Shown here piece after piece: positions 1-10,499 of a stretch of DNA of 64,000 nt. Numbering within the stretch: position 1 is the first letter of the stretch; each line of letters starts with the position of its first letter. This DNA comes from Monomorium pharaonis (Eukaryota; Arthropoda; Insecta; Hymenoptera; Formicidae). The notes below the pieces were generated by a model. The model saw only the letters and a program-made list of their open reading frames with translations. It made no database searches and had not been told where the DNA came from. Made by a program: the position numbers and the translations under genes. Location: NCBI RefSeq assembly GCF_013373865.1, contig NC_050468.1, forward strand, positions 22,338,774-22,402,773, written 5' to 3'.

Positions 1-386
1 CACAGCATGATCATCACCATTTATATTTTGTGTGGCAAACGTTTGTAGCTCAACAATTTGAATGAATTTTGACATAAAAGATAAATTTGGATTTTTGTAT
101 AAAATAATTTGAAATAATTTGATTATTATACATATATTCAACTATATATTGATAATGCAGGTAATTTTTTCATCAATTTTCTGACGGCTAACGCCGTCGA
201 TATTGCAGTTCTGACAGGCTTGTGCTATATATAAAAAAATAAAATAAAATAAAAAATGAAAAAAAGTAAAATTTAAATAGATTTCTCTAGACAACCCGTC
301 CTACGTGCTACTCTACTTTAATCGTAAGAAATTGGCAGGAAACAATAAAAACGACGCAAATCTCATTCTTATATATTAGATATATA
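1..386. other. AT-rich intron, nothing specific
   Basis: AT-rich sequence with short A/T runs (for example 226-268). No splice-flanked open frame, RNA gene or repeat was recognised. Confidence 0.5.
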
Positions 387-586
387 CACTGAAAAAAAAT
401 TAATATATCCAATAAAATATGTCGTTGCGAGCTGCCAAACTACAGATATACTCAATACAATTATATATGCTATTGCAGTATCAACATTGTACTTGCATTA
501 ACAGCAAATATTATTGTATTGAGCACTATATGTAGTTGGCAGTCCGCAACTACATATGTTATTGGCTATATTACTTTTTTTCTGTG
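387..586. mobile_element. MITE with CACTGAAAAAAA-type inverted termini
   Basis: The left end CACTGAAAAAAAATTAATAT pairs with the right end, whose reverse complement begins CACAGAAAAAAAGTAATAT. Matching continues inward through a GTTGCG/CTGCC block and CTCAATACAA. A TA dinucleotide sits on each outer edge (385-386 and 587-588), as expected for Tc1/mariner-type insertion. There is no coding capacity. It is a non-autonomous element of about 200 bp. Confidence 0.75.
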
Positions 587-588
587 TA

Positions 589-2900
589 CTAAATGCTATG
601 ACGAGTATTTCATTACGGATCTTGATTTTCTTTGTATTCAGTATCGAGTGAACAAGTGTGGTGGATCATACTTTATATGAACGAGAATTAATTGCACGCG
701 ACGTCAGCAGAAAACACAAAGTTACATTACGCTCGGTCGAGGGGAGAGTGCACTTCGCACTTGGCGTTTGGCAAACAGCGCGAGAGGCAGAAAGCAGCCA
801 AGAAAAATCCGCAAAAGGAGCGCCATGAGCGAAGCGTAAATACCGTAGGACGAAGGACCATCGAATTGGAAAATTCCTTGCGAAGCACTGCAACCGAAGT
901 TTTCTCAAGATCCTAAGCTCGAAAACGCCGGCGTGTCGTTGTCCGCGACTGCAACTTCCGCTTCCCACAGTCGGATATTAATAAAGTTCAACCCAAACAT
1001 GACTTGTCGGTATCCTTTTTTTTCGGCCGCGCCGAGAGTGAAGATCTCTTAAAGTTGACCTTTCGCATTTCCAGAAGATAAACTAACGCGTTGCCATATT
1101 TCAACAGCGAGACGTCGACATCGATGGAAAAAGAATTGCACGAGGGAACAGAATTGCTCTTGGCAGGCGAATGATGGGATATAATGTGACACGGACGACA
1201 GAGCCCCCAAAAATTTATTTTGTAACAGTATCAAGATCGAAATGAACAAACGAGCAGACATGAAATTTGACAGTGCATTAAAGTAATTTGATTCCCGTGT
1301 ATATTAGACATACATATTTTCAAAATGTTTTGTTACATTTTTAATTTTAAAAGTTTATGGTTATTTTCATTTCCAATTTACTTGTCGTTATACGAATCCG
1401 ATTAGAATGCAGTACCGATACGATATTCTGCAATTACAATTAGGATTAACAAGGGGGATGTAACACGTCGACCGTGCAGACGTCCAGCGGAATAAACGCG
1501 AGCCATTTTGAGAATTCAGAATTCAAAGTTGAATACACGCGGCGCGCGCGATAACAAATCCGAGATTTGCATTTAATTTCATATACAGAGCACTTGCGTT
1601 ACGACCTGATAAATAATTTTGCGAAATTCCCTCTATTCCCCCATGCGAGACTTTTTTGCGTCGATTATCATGTTGCGCAATTGCGCAGTGTGACAAGAGG
1701 GGGGGGGGGAGAAAGGGGGAAAAAAGAAGACAAAAAAAAGAAATAAAAGCAAATAAAAACACGGGCACAAAATAAATAGCAATTTCGTACGAATTCGCAG
1801 TATTGTCGCGGCAGTCTCGTGCGGACCGCGCGCGCTATTGAATTAATCAACGAGCCTTTAAAGCGCGCCGGCAATAGCGCGATTACCGTTTTCATCACGC
1901 GCCGGAGCCATTATCGAACGGTATAATCGAATTCTGCCACCGACCGATCGAAAGTCAAACGAGCGCCCGAATACCGGGAGAATACTCTCGCTAAAATATT
2001 TTCGCGTAATCCGATTGCCCAACGGGACACGCGACGGGCGTTCGGAACGCGCGTGTCGCGCATTTTCTCATCTCAACCTCTCTTCGCTTCCGCTTCTCTC
2101 ATATATCTGCATCGTATAACACAGAAGAATTGACGATTCCGTTACTCGATGAGATCGCGCGATTTTCGATTCATCGAGCAACGATGATACAAGGAAGTAC
2201 AGAAAGGGGGTGACTATTTGGGAGGAGAGAGAAGGGTGGTTTCTACTGAGATTCAATACAATTTCGCGAGATGATACGTGATCGAGATGCTCCGTGATAA
2301 CGTCACTAGTTGCAACGCATCGCACGAACATCGAAGCAATACGCATTGATAGAACCACGCTACGGCGGATATTGCCAAATTCGTGCATCATGAATATTCG
2401 ATTCCCGTAAATCACAGGGAAGTGCGCCGCGGGCACGCCATGATTTTTTTAGCGAATGCTCATCGAATAGTCGATTCCTCGAAGTAGAACGTAGGTGACC
2501 CCTAACGTCTGACGGATTAATTTTTCTTACCAACTGATTTTTATCAAGTTTTGTCATGAATCTGATCTTTATTTGTTTAACATTTAATTTCCGTAATTCA
2601 GTAAAAAGCCAAATAGATATGACAAAGAGAAATAGCACATACTATATCCTGCTCGGCCACTTATAATTGATAGTAAGATTTTATATAAAAATTTTAATTA
2701 AATAAAGATACGAAATAAAATTGTTTTAAATTAAACCAGAAGAAAAAGTAAAAATTGTATCTCAAGGAAAATATCAGTCACTACATTGTTACATAAATGG
2801 ATATATTAAAAAAAATCCAATTTAATTAATTCAGTTTATGGTGACTTTATTATACAGAATAGACCATTAAAGCGTTATAAGCTATCCTGAAAGATATGTG
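589..2900. other. Intron, moderately GC-richer islands, no gene recognised
   Basis: Stretches at 690-960 and 1780-2480 have more CpG than the surroundings and hold overlapping short open frames on both strands, none with a recognisable protein. A G-run (1699-1710) followed by purine-rich sequence lies at 1693-1760. I see no feature that identifies a function. Confidence 0.45.
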
Positions 2901-3070
2901 TCATAGCAAAAAACTGTTTCAGACAAAAAATACATAGTCTGATAAATAATAATAAAATTTATTTATTTAAAAAAATCAATTTTCGAAAGTCATATATAAA
3001 AGTCAAATCCATTTTTTAAATAAAATTATATAATTTTTTATATAATATAATGTCCCTAATTATTTTGTAT
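2901..3070 (+). repeat. Dispersed repeat, copy 1 (partner at 6181)
   Basis: Begins TCATAGCAAAAAACTGTTTC and continues collinearly with the sequence at 6181: the AAAATCAATTTTC block, the AAAGT block, and the TTTTTTATAT to GTCCCTAATTATT end. The two copies are diverged with small indels and lie in the same orientation about 3.3 kb apart. This suggests an old transposon family with no preserved ends that I could define. Confidence 0.55.
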
Positions 3071-3853
3071 AGAAAAGTATTAAGGTGATATTATTGAAAA
3101 ATCAATAATTCATGAGAAAAATTTTTAATACTTTATTTCAGTATATATTTCGACATAAAATCTAAAATCTCTCGTAAAATATTAATTTTTTAATAACCAT
3201 GTATTTAATACTTTTATGTGTAAAATGATAAGATAAATCAATTAATCCAAAGTAAACACATAATTTTTCTTGCACCGTAGTATCGAAGATAATGACTTGT
3301 AACGCTTTAAACGTTCCATCCCGCATGGAAATATTGCGATAGAACTAATGTACATACATCACTCATGCTTATGACAAATTCGACAGATCGGAAATTTCAT
3401 ATTTTTTGAAATGTGCCAAGCGACTAGTCGAAAATCTCACGAGCGCAATTTCCTGAAATTCGATTTTAAACGAGGAATCCTAAGGCGAGGTAATCATCGA
3501 GACGGACTTATTCCCGTTGGCGAAATTAATTCGGGAAACCAATTTGCATCGTCGCCTAATGCCACCGTCGGTGATGCATCCCAATGTGTCTGTAGCGCGC
3601 GTCACATGCGAAATTGCAATTACCGAGATCGCACGCGTGGTCCACCCTAGATCACCGGAAACGTATCCGCCACGCTTCTATCTGTCTATCCTATCAGCTG
3701 TCAAGAATATCCCGTGCGAAACGTTTTAAGCTTTAAATGAATGAGTGATAAACTAATAAAGAAATCACGGTTCAATCTGTAAGTAAGAGAATCTTTCTGA
3801 AAAAAGTATATGATTGATTCAAGTCTCATAAAGTTTATTTTATGTGTGTGCGT
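3071..3853. other. Intron, no gene recognised
   Basis: AT-rich, with a somewhat GC-richer part at 3400-3720 where two overlapping plus-strand frames of 70-79 codons are open. Neither resembles a known protein. Confidence 0.45.
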
Positions 3854-3856
3854 GTA

Positions 3857-4022
3857 CTCTCTAAATTTTCTAGAGTGAAACATTACTCTAAAAGAGTGAA
3901 AATCGAACATATTTAAGTTCGAGCGATCTGTCACTCTAATTAGAGTGAAAAATTACTCGAACTTAGATATGTTCGATTTTCACTCTTTTAGAATAATGTT
4001 TCACTCTAGGAAATTTAGAGAG
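3857..4022. mobile_element. Hairpin MITE with TA-type target site
   Basis: The left arm starts CTCTCTAAATTTTCTAGAGT and the right end is its near-perfect reverse complement (CTAGGAAATTTAGAGAG). The arms then continue through GAAACATTACTCTAAAAGAG and a block around ATCGAACATAT, so about 70 bp on each side can fold back on a short centre. TA dinucleotides flank both ends (3855-3856, 4023-4024). No coding capacity; Tc1/mariner-derived origin is inferred from the TA. Confidence 0.8.
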
Positions 4023-4025
4023 TAC

Positions 4026-6180
4026 AAGAAAACATACAAATATGTATATTCGTAATAAGTTACAAATTTTTAAGAAATATGAAACACACGATATGATTCA
4101 CAACACATAATTATAGTTAATTTTTCTTTTATGCATAAAAGCAAGAACAAAACTTTTGAAGTTTTGAAAATAACTTCGAGTCAATTTCGCTCAAGAAGAT
4201 TTCTCGGTTACATTTCTTTATCATTATAATTTCATTTCCTCTGAATCTTTGATCAGCTTTGTTTTACGTAATTTCAAGAGAGAATTCCGCCGAAACAAGC
4301 GCTAGAGAAAATTGTAGAAACATTATTTCCTTATCAAGCTGTTAAGTGTTTGCATTACTAAACATTTACTTTGCACTCTGGCGACGCGTGCGGAGTTAAA
4401 CAGCGAAATAGAATTTTACTCGTCGCCTTTGATCGCCTCGTGACTTTGTGAAACTCGACAAACTCCTTACAGACGCAGGTCAGACTTCCTTTAAATTTCT
4501 TATCGAAATTCAAATTTATAATCGTTTGAATTTTATTTCATTCGTTGGCTTAAAATGGCCTATTCACTCATAAGCAAAAACTTTTGTTTTGTTTATCTCA
4601 CCTCTGTTCTGATAATTGATTTTAAATTAATAAAAGCAACCATTTTTATATTAAACAATCACATATAAAAATACCCTTTCTCACGAAATTATTTCAGTAA
4701 TATCAAACGTAACACCAAGCAAGTATTACCCTGGAATATTTTCTCTTTAAAAAAATATCTAGAAAAAACTAAATATTACAATATTAAAATCTTTAATTAA
4801 ATTTTACTGTAAATTTCCTTATAGAGCGATTGTAATTTTTCCAAGCGTTTTTAATTCCTCTTTTTTGTTCATCCGTTATTATTCCATTATTGCTTGAACG
4901 TGCAACGGCACCCCTAGCATAATATTATTTTTATGCGCTGCAGCGAGCGCATTCGAGGCATAAATAAATATGTACATAAAAGATAGACCATGTAACACGG
5001 CAGGAGGAAAATTAAGGGCTCGTTACAACGGGGAAGCAGTAAAATCCTGAAGGTAATGGCGCGTATTTTATCGCTGGTGCAAGCGCATGCTTTCGTAACG
5101 TATGGTCGGTCTCGCACAATCGAGAAATCTCGAAACTCGAATAAATCTCACCAATCGACGGGATAGAAACCGAAGATGTGTGATATCGACTTTCACAAAG
5201 CGCGAGTTGTAATGCGAAGTGTATATCTTGAACTTCTCAAGCAAGTTCAATTTCTGATTGGCAGAATGTGAAACAAGATCCCAAGTTTTGTTGAGTTAAG
5301 AGCACGTATTAGATGTGTATACACGCTTGTATACACATGCTCTTGTGTGCTTTTACTGAATATTGAGAGAAACTTCATAATCGGATCGAAGTAGATTACA
5401 CATTTGCATTTCACGGATTAAAGTCATGTAAAACATAAAATATTCTGTCTCAAAGACAGTGTGTCCACCTTTTAAATTATAAATCAAATTGTGGAAACTG
5501 TGTGCAACCTGCACATACATGTAATTTAATACGAAATAAAAATTTAATTTAGCTTCTGAGTAAAATGTAGTAATGGTCATTTTGCAAAGTTATCTAGCAT
5601 AAAACCTGAAAATTATGGTGAATTAAAAAAGTATAGTGATCATAAAAATTTAACGAGCGTAAAGATAAATCAAACGGATCACCACTAAATGAAGTATCCT
5701 TTTATGACCGTTTTATTTTTCAAAAAATCTATCACATATATACTTATCATGAGTATTATGATATGTATAAATTGCAAATACAAAAATTTAAAGCATTTTT
5801 CTCCCCATGAGATTGATAAAACATAAACATATTATATTTTAAAAATATATCTTCATCGTCATAATATGCATTCCTTTTAATTTTTTTCACTCTACATTAT
5901 TATGATACATTAACTCCTCTTCCTCTTAATGAGAGAAAATTTCCAAGCTAAATTTTGCCTTTTAGATTTTGTCAGCAAAATGAACAGATAGTTAAGAATA
6001 TAAATACAATTTCAAAAATTCTTGTCTATTTTTTATGTTGTCATGTATAGAGTGTAAATTATTAAGTGTCAAATATTATGCAACGCAATCCCATTTCAAT
6101 CAAACATTTAAAAAACTTCATATAAACATAGAAACACTTAGTTTTTAAAGTAGAAAAAATAAACAATAAAATACCTTAAA
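4026..6180. other. AT-rich intron, nothing specific
   Basis: Long AT-rich tract with a small GC-richer patch at 4890-5330. Only short unrecognised frames occur. No RNA gene or clear repeat was seen. Confidence 0.45.
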
Positions 6181-6350
6181 CATAGCGAAAAATTGTTTCA
6201 GACTAAAATTATATAATTTAAAGAAACAATAAGTAATAATGGCAAAATCAATTTTCAAAAAAATCACTTTTTCAGAGTAATACAAAAGTTTCAGTTTTTA
6301 AAATGGAATTGTATGGTTTTTTTACATATCATGATGCGTCTAATTATTAT
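6181..6350 (+). repeat. Dispersed repeat, copy 2 (partner at 2901)
   Basis: Begins CATAGCGAAAAATTGTTTCA and is collinear with 2901-3070 through CAAAATCAATTTTC and the final GCGTCTAATTATT. No coding capacity and no clear terminal repeats or target duplication. Confidence 0.55.
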
Positions 6351-6559
6351 ATATATATATAAATACTACATGTATATAAAATAAAAAAATAAAATTAAAA
6401 AATCATCCTTTAAACTTTTAAAGAAATCCGAAAAACATATGTGATTTAAATTTTATGACGTTTACTTTATGTCTGTGCGTACTTACATACAAAAATAGTC
6501 ATTTACGAGATATACATATATTGAGTTCATTATCTAAGTTTCATTCTACCTTATTTCGA

Positions 6560-6648
6560 ATGTAGCTAAAGCTAGCAGCCAAAGGCAGCAGCCAAACGCC
6601 GAGCAGCCAGGGCCGAACGTCATATAGGCGTTTCCAGGTGGCACAATC
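6560..6648 (+). repeat. Left terminal inverted repeat of the satellite-carrying element
   Basis: 89 bp, rich in CAGCC-type short repeats (GCTAGCAGCC, GGCAGCAGCC, GAGCAGCCAG). Inverted copy at 10391-10489. The inner edge ends GCACAATC, the reverse complement of the GATTGTGC octamer found in most satellite units. Confidence 0.88.
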
Positions 6649-6957
6649 AAACGTTGAAAATTCCCTGGTTATGAGATTTTCATTCGCGATTGTTATTAAA
6701 TGTTTAATGGTTTTTTAAATTGTTAATTACGTTAGTCAAATAAATACAAAGAACGCTGTCTTCAAATTTCTACAAAAATATTTTTTGAAGTCTAGAACGA
6801 CTTAATTAACCGTATACGAAGAATTTTTACGAAAATGCATTTTTGCAAAACATAGTTGATTACCAGAATAATGCAGCAATTTTGTTTGTAAAGTACATTA
6901 CTGCTTATTACCGCACCCAGAGCTAACGACAAAAACATAACGGTTTCACGGCTCCAA
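6649..6957. other. Unique interior of the satellite-carrying element
   Basis: About 310 bp between the left terminal repeat and the first satellite unit. AT-rich, with no open frame of note and no similarity to the satellite that I can see. There is no matching unique segment at the right end, where satellite runs straight into the terminal repeat. Confidence 0.6.
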
Positions 6958-9900
6958 ACGATAAAAATTAATTTAAAAAATATTTATAACAATTAAAAAA
7001 ATGCACGTCCTCCCGTGAATGATCGATCAGTCGATTGTGCGTTACGGAAAGATATTTCCAGCCAAATTTGAAGGAAATCGTATTTTGCGTTTAAATGTGA
7101 GGTGCAAAAAACGATGAAAATAGATTTTTAAAATATTTATAACAATTAGGAAAATGCACGTCCTCTCGTGAATGATCGATCAGTCAACTGTGCGTTACGA
7201 CAAAATATTTCCAGCCAAATTTGGTGGAAATCGTATTCTGCGTTGAGGCGTGAGACGCAAAAAACGATAAAAACTTATTTTTTAAATATTTATAACAATT
7301 AGAAAAATGCACGTCTTCCCGCGAATGATCGATCAATCGATTGTGCGTTAGGACAAGATATTTCCAGCCAAATTTGGTGTAAATCGTATTCTGCGTTTAA
7401 GCGTGAGGCGCAGAAATAGATAAAAATTAATTCTTTAAATGTTTATAACAATTAGAAAAAGGCACGTCCTCTCGCGAATGATCGATCAGTCGATTGTGCG
7501 TTAGGACAAGATATTTCCAGCCAAATTTGGTGGAAATCGTATTCTGCGTTTAGGCGTGAGGCGCAGAAGAATATAAAAATTATTTTTTTTAATGTTTATA
7601 ACAATTAGGAAAATGCACGTGCTTTCGCGAATGATCGATCAGTCGATTGTGCGTTAGGACAAGATATTTCCAGCCAAATTTGGTGGAAATCGTATTCTGC
7701 GTTTAGGCGTGAGGCGCAGAAAAAAATAAAAATTAATTTTTTAAATGTTTATAACAATTAAGAAAATGCACGTGCTCTCGTGAATGATCGATCAGTCGAT
7801 TGTGCGTTAGGACAAGATATTTCCAGCCAAATTTGGTGGAAATCGTATTCTGCGTTTAAGCGTGAGGCGCAAAAATACATAAAAATTAATTCTTTAAATG
7901 TTTATAACAATTAGAAAAAGGCACGTCCTCTCGCGAATGATCGATCAGTCGATTGTGCGTTAGGACAAGATATTTCCAGCCAAATTTGGTGGAAATCGTA
8001 TTCTGCGTTTAAGCGTGAGGCGCAGAAATAGATAAAAATTAATTCTTTAAATGTTTATAACAATTAGAAAAAGGCACGTCCTCTCGCGAATGATCGATCA
8101 GTCGATTGTGCGTTAGGACAAGATATTTCCAGCCAAACTTGGTGGAAATCGTATTCTGCGTTTAAGCGTGAGGCGCAGAAATAGATAAAAATTAATTCTT
8201 TAAATGTTTATAACAATTAGAAAAAGGCACGTCCTCTCGCGAATGATCGATCAGTCGATTGTGCGTTAGGACAAGATATTTCCAGCCAAACTTGGTGGAA
8301 ATCGTATTCTGCGTTTAAGCGTGAGGCGCAGAAATAGATAAAAATTAATTCTTTAAATGTTTATAACAATTAGAAAAAGGCACGTCCTCTCGCGAATGAT
8401 CGATCAGTCGATTGTGCGTTAGGACAAGATATTTCCAGCCAAATTTGGTAGAAATCGTATTCTGCGTTTAGGCGTGAGGCGCAGAAAAAGATAAAAATTA
8501 TTTTTTTAAATGTTTATAACAATTAAGAAAATGCACGTGCTCTCGTGAATGATCGATCAGTCGATTGTGCGTTAGGACAAGATATTTCCAGCCAAATTTG
8601 GTGGAAATCGTATTCTACGTTTAGGCGTAAAACGCAGAAAAGGATAAAAATTAATTTTTTAAATGTTTATAACAATTAGAAAAATGCACGTCCTCTCGCA
8701 AATGATCGATCAGTCGATTGTGCGTTAGGACAAGATATTTCCAGCCAAATTTGGTGGAAATCGTATTCTGCGTTTAGGCGTGAGGCGCAGAAAAAGATAA
8801 AAATTAATTTTTTAAATGTTTATAACAATTAAGAAAATGCACGTGCTCTCGTGAATGATCGATCAATCGATTGTGCGTTAGGACAGGATATTTCCAGCCA
8901 AATTTGGTGGAAATCATATTCTACGTTTAGGCGTAAAACGCAGAAAAGGATAAATATTAATTTTTTAAATGTTTATAACAATTAAGAAAATGCACGTCCT
9001 CTCGCGAATGATCGATCAGTCGATTGTGCGTTAGGACAAGATATTTCCTGCCAAATTTGGTGGAAATCGTATTCTGCGTTTAGGCGTGAGGCGCAGAAAA
9101 AAATAAAAATTAATTTTTTAAATGTTTATAACAATTAGGAAAATGCACGTCCTCTCGCGAATAATCGATCAGTCGATTGTGCATTAGGACAAGATATTTC
9201 CAGCCAAATTTGGTAGAAATCGTATTCTGCGTTTAGGCGTGAGGCGCAGAAAAAGATAAAAATTAATTTTTTAAATGTTTATAACAATTAAGAAAATGCA
9301 CGTGCTCTCGTGAATGATCGATCAATCGATTGTGCGTTAGGACAAGATATTTCCAGCCAAATTTGGTGGAAATCGTATTCTGCGTTTAGGCGTGAGGCGC
9401 AGAAATAAATAAAAATTAATTCTTTAAATGTTTATAACAATTAGAAAAATGCACGTCCTCTCGCGAATGATCGATCAGTCGATTGTGCGTTAGGACAAGA
9501 TATTTCCTGCCAAATTTGGTGGAAATCGTATTCTGCGTTTAGGCGTGAGGCGCAGAAAAAAATAAAAATTAATTTTTTAAATGTTTATAACAATTAGGAA
9601 AATGCACGTCCTCTCGCGAATAATCGATCAGTCGATTGTGCATTAGGACAAGATATTTCCAGCCAAATTTGGTAGAAATCGTATTCTGCGTTTAGGCGTG
9701 AGGCGCAGAAAAAGATAAAAATTAATTTTTTAAATGTTTATAACAATTAAGAAAATGCACGTGCTCTCGTGAATGATCGATCAATCGATTGTGCGTTAGG
9801 ACAAGATATTTCCAGCCAAATTTGGTGGAAATCGTATTCTGCGTTTAGGCGTGAGGCGCAGAAATAAATAAAAATTAATTCTTTAAATGTTTATAACAAT

Positions 9901-10390
9901 TAGAAAAATGCACGTCCTCTCGCGAATGATCGATCAGTCGATTGTGCGTTAGGACAAGATATTTCCAGCCAAATTTGGTGGAAATCGTATTCTGCGTTTA
10001 GGCGTGAGGCGCAGAAGAATATAAAAATTATTTTTTTAAATGTTTATAACAATTAGGAAAATGCACGTGCTTTCGCGAATGATCGATCAGTCGATTGTGC
10101 GTTAGGACAAGATATTTCCAGCCAAATTTGGAGGAAATCGTACTTTGTGTTTAGGCGTGAGGCGCAAAAAACGATAAAAATTAATTTTTTTAATATTTAT
10201 AACAATTAGGGAAATGCACGTCCTCTCGCGATTGATCGATCAGTCGATTGTACGTTACGGAAAGATATTTCCAGCCCAATTTGGAGGAAATCGTACTATG
10301 CGTTTAAGCGTGAGGCGCAAAAAACGATAAAAATTAATTTTTAAAATATTTATAACAATTAGAAAAATGGACGTTCACCAGCGAATAATC
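6958..10390. repeat. 153-bp tandem satellite array, about 22 units
   Basis: The landmark TATAACAATT starts at 6985 and recurs every 153 bp (7138, 7291, 7444, 7597, 7750 and so on) to 10351, giving 22 intervals with no net insertion or deletion. Each unit has an A/T-rich linker, CACGTCCTCTCGCGAATGAT, a TGATCGATCA palindrome, GTCGATTGTGCGTTAGGACA, GATATTTCCAGCCAAATTTG and an inverted-looking GCGTTTAGGCGTGAGGCGC block. Units at both ends (before about 7300 and after about 10140) are more diverged, with AAAACGATAAAA linkers; interior units are very similar. All frames are closed, so it is non-coding. Interior units are not interrupted by unique spacers. Confidence 0.95.
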
Positions 10391-10489
10391 GATTGTGCCT
10401 CCTGGAAACTATATGACGTGCCTATATGACGTTCGGCCCTGGCCGCTCGACGTTTGGCTGCTGCCTTTGGCTGCTAGCTTCAGTTGCAT
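10391..10489 (-). repeat. Right terminal inverted repeat of the satellite-carrying element
   Basis: 99 bp, inverted copy of 6560-6648. It contains two copies of a CTATATGACGT-like block where the left arm has one, accounting for the length difference. Its inner edge begins GATTGTGC, continuous with the last satellite unit. Confidence 0.88.
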
Positions 10490-10499
10490 CTTACTTCGA

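Larger units (their letters stand above)
6560..10489. mobile_element. Satellite-carrying inverted-repeat transposon (foldback/MULE-like)
   Basis: The left terminal inverted repeat (6560-6648) and right one (10391-10489) match across their length, starting ATGTAGCTAAAGCTAGCAGC on the left and ATGCAACTGAAGCTAGCAGC as the reverse complement on the right. The right arm has about 10 extra bases where an ACGTCATATAG block is duplicated. Flanking direct repeats CTTATTTCGA (6550-6559) and CTTACTTCGA (10490-10499) match at 9 of 10 positions and look like a target-site duplication. Between the arms lies a 153-bp satellite array and about 310 bp of unique sequence next to the left arm. No transposase frame is present, so it is non-autonomous. 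A duplication of 9-10 bp with long termini fits Mutator-like or Foldback-type elements by established family traits; the assignment is inference. Confidence 0.8.

Noticed and set aside
6958..10390. CRISPR-like repeat array
   Set aside because: The units are contiguous 153-bp satellites with no unique spacers, and the sequence is eukaryotic.
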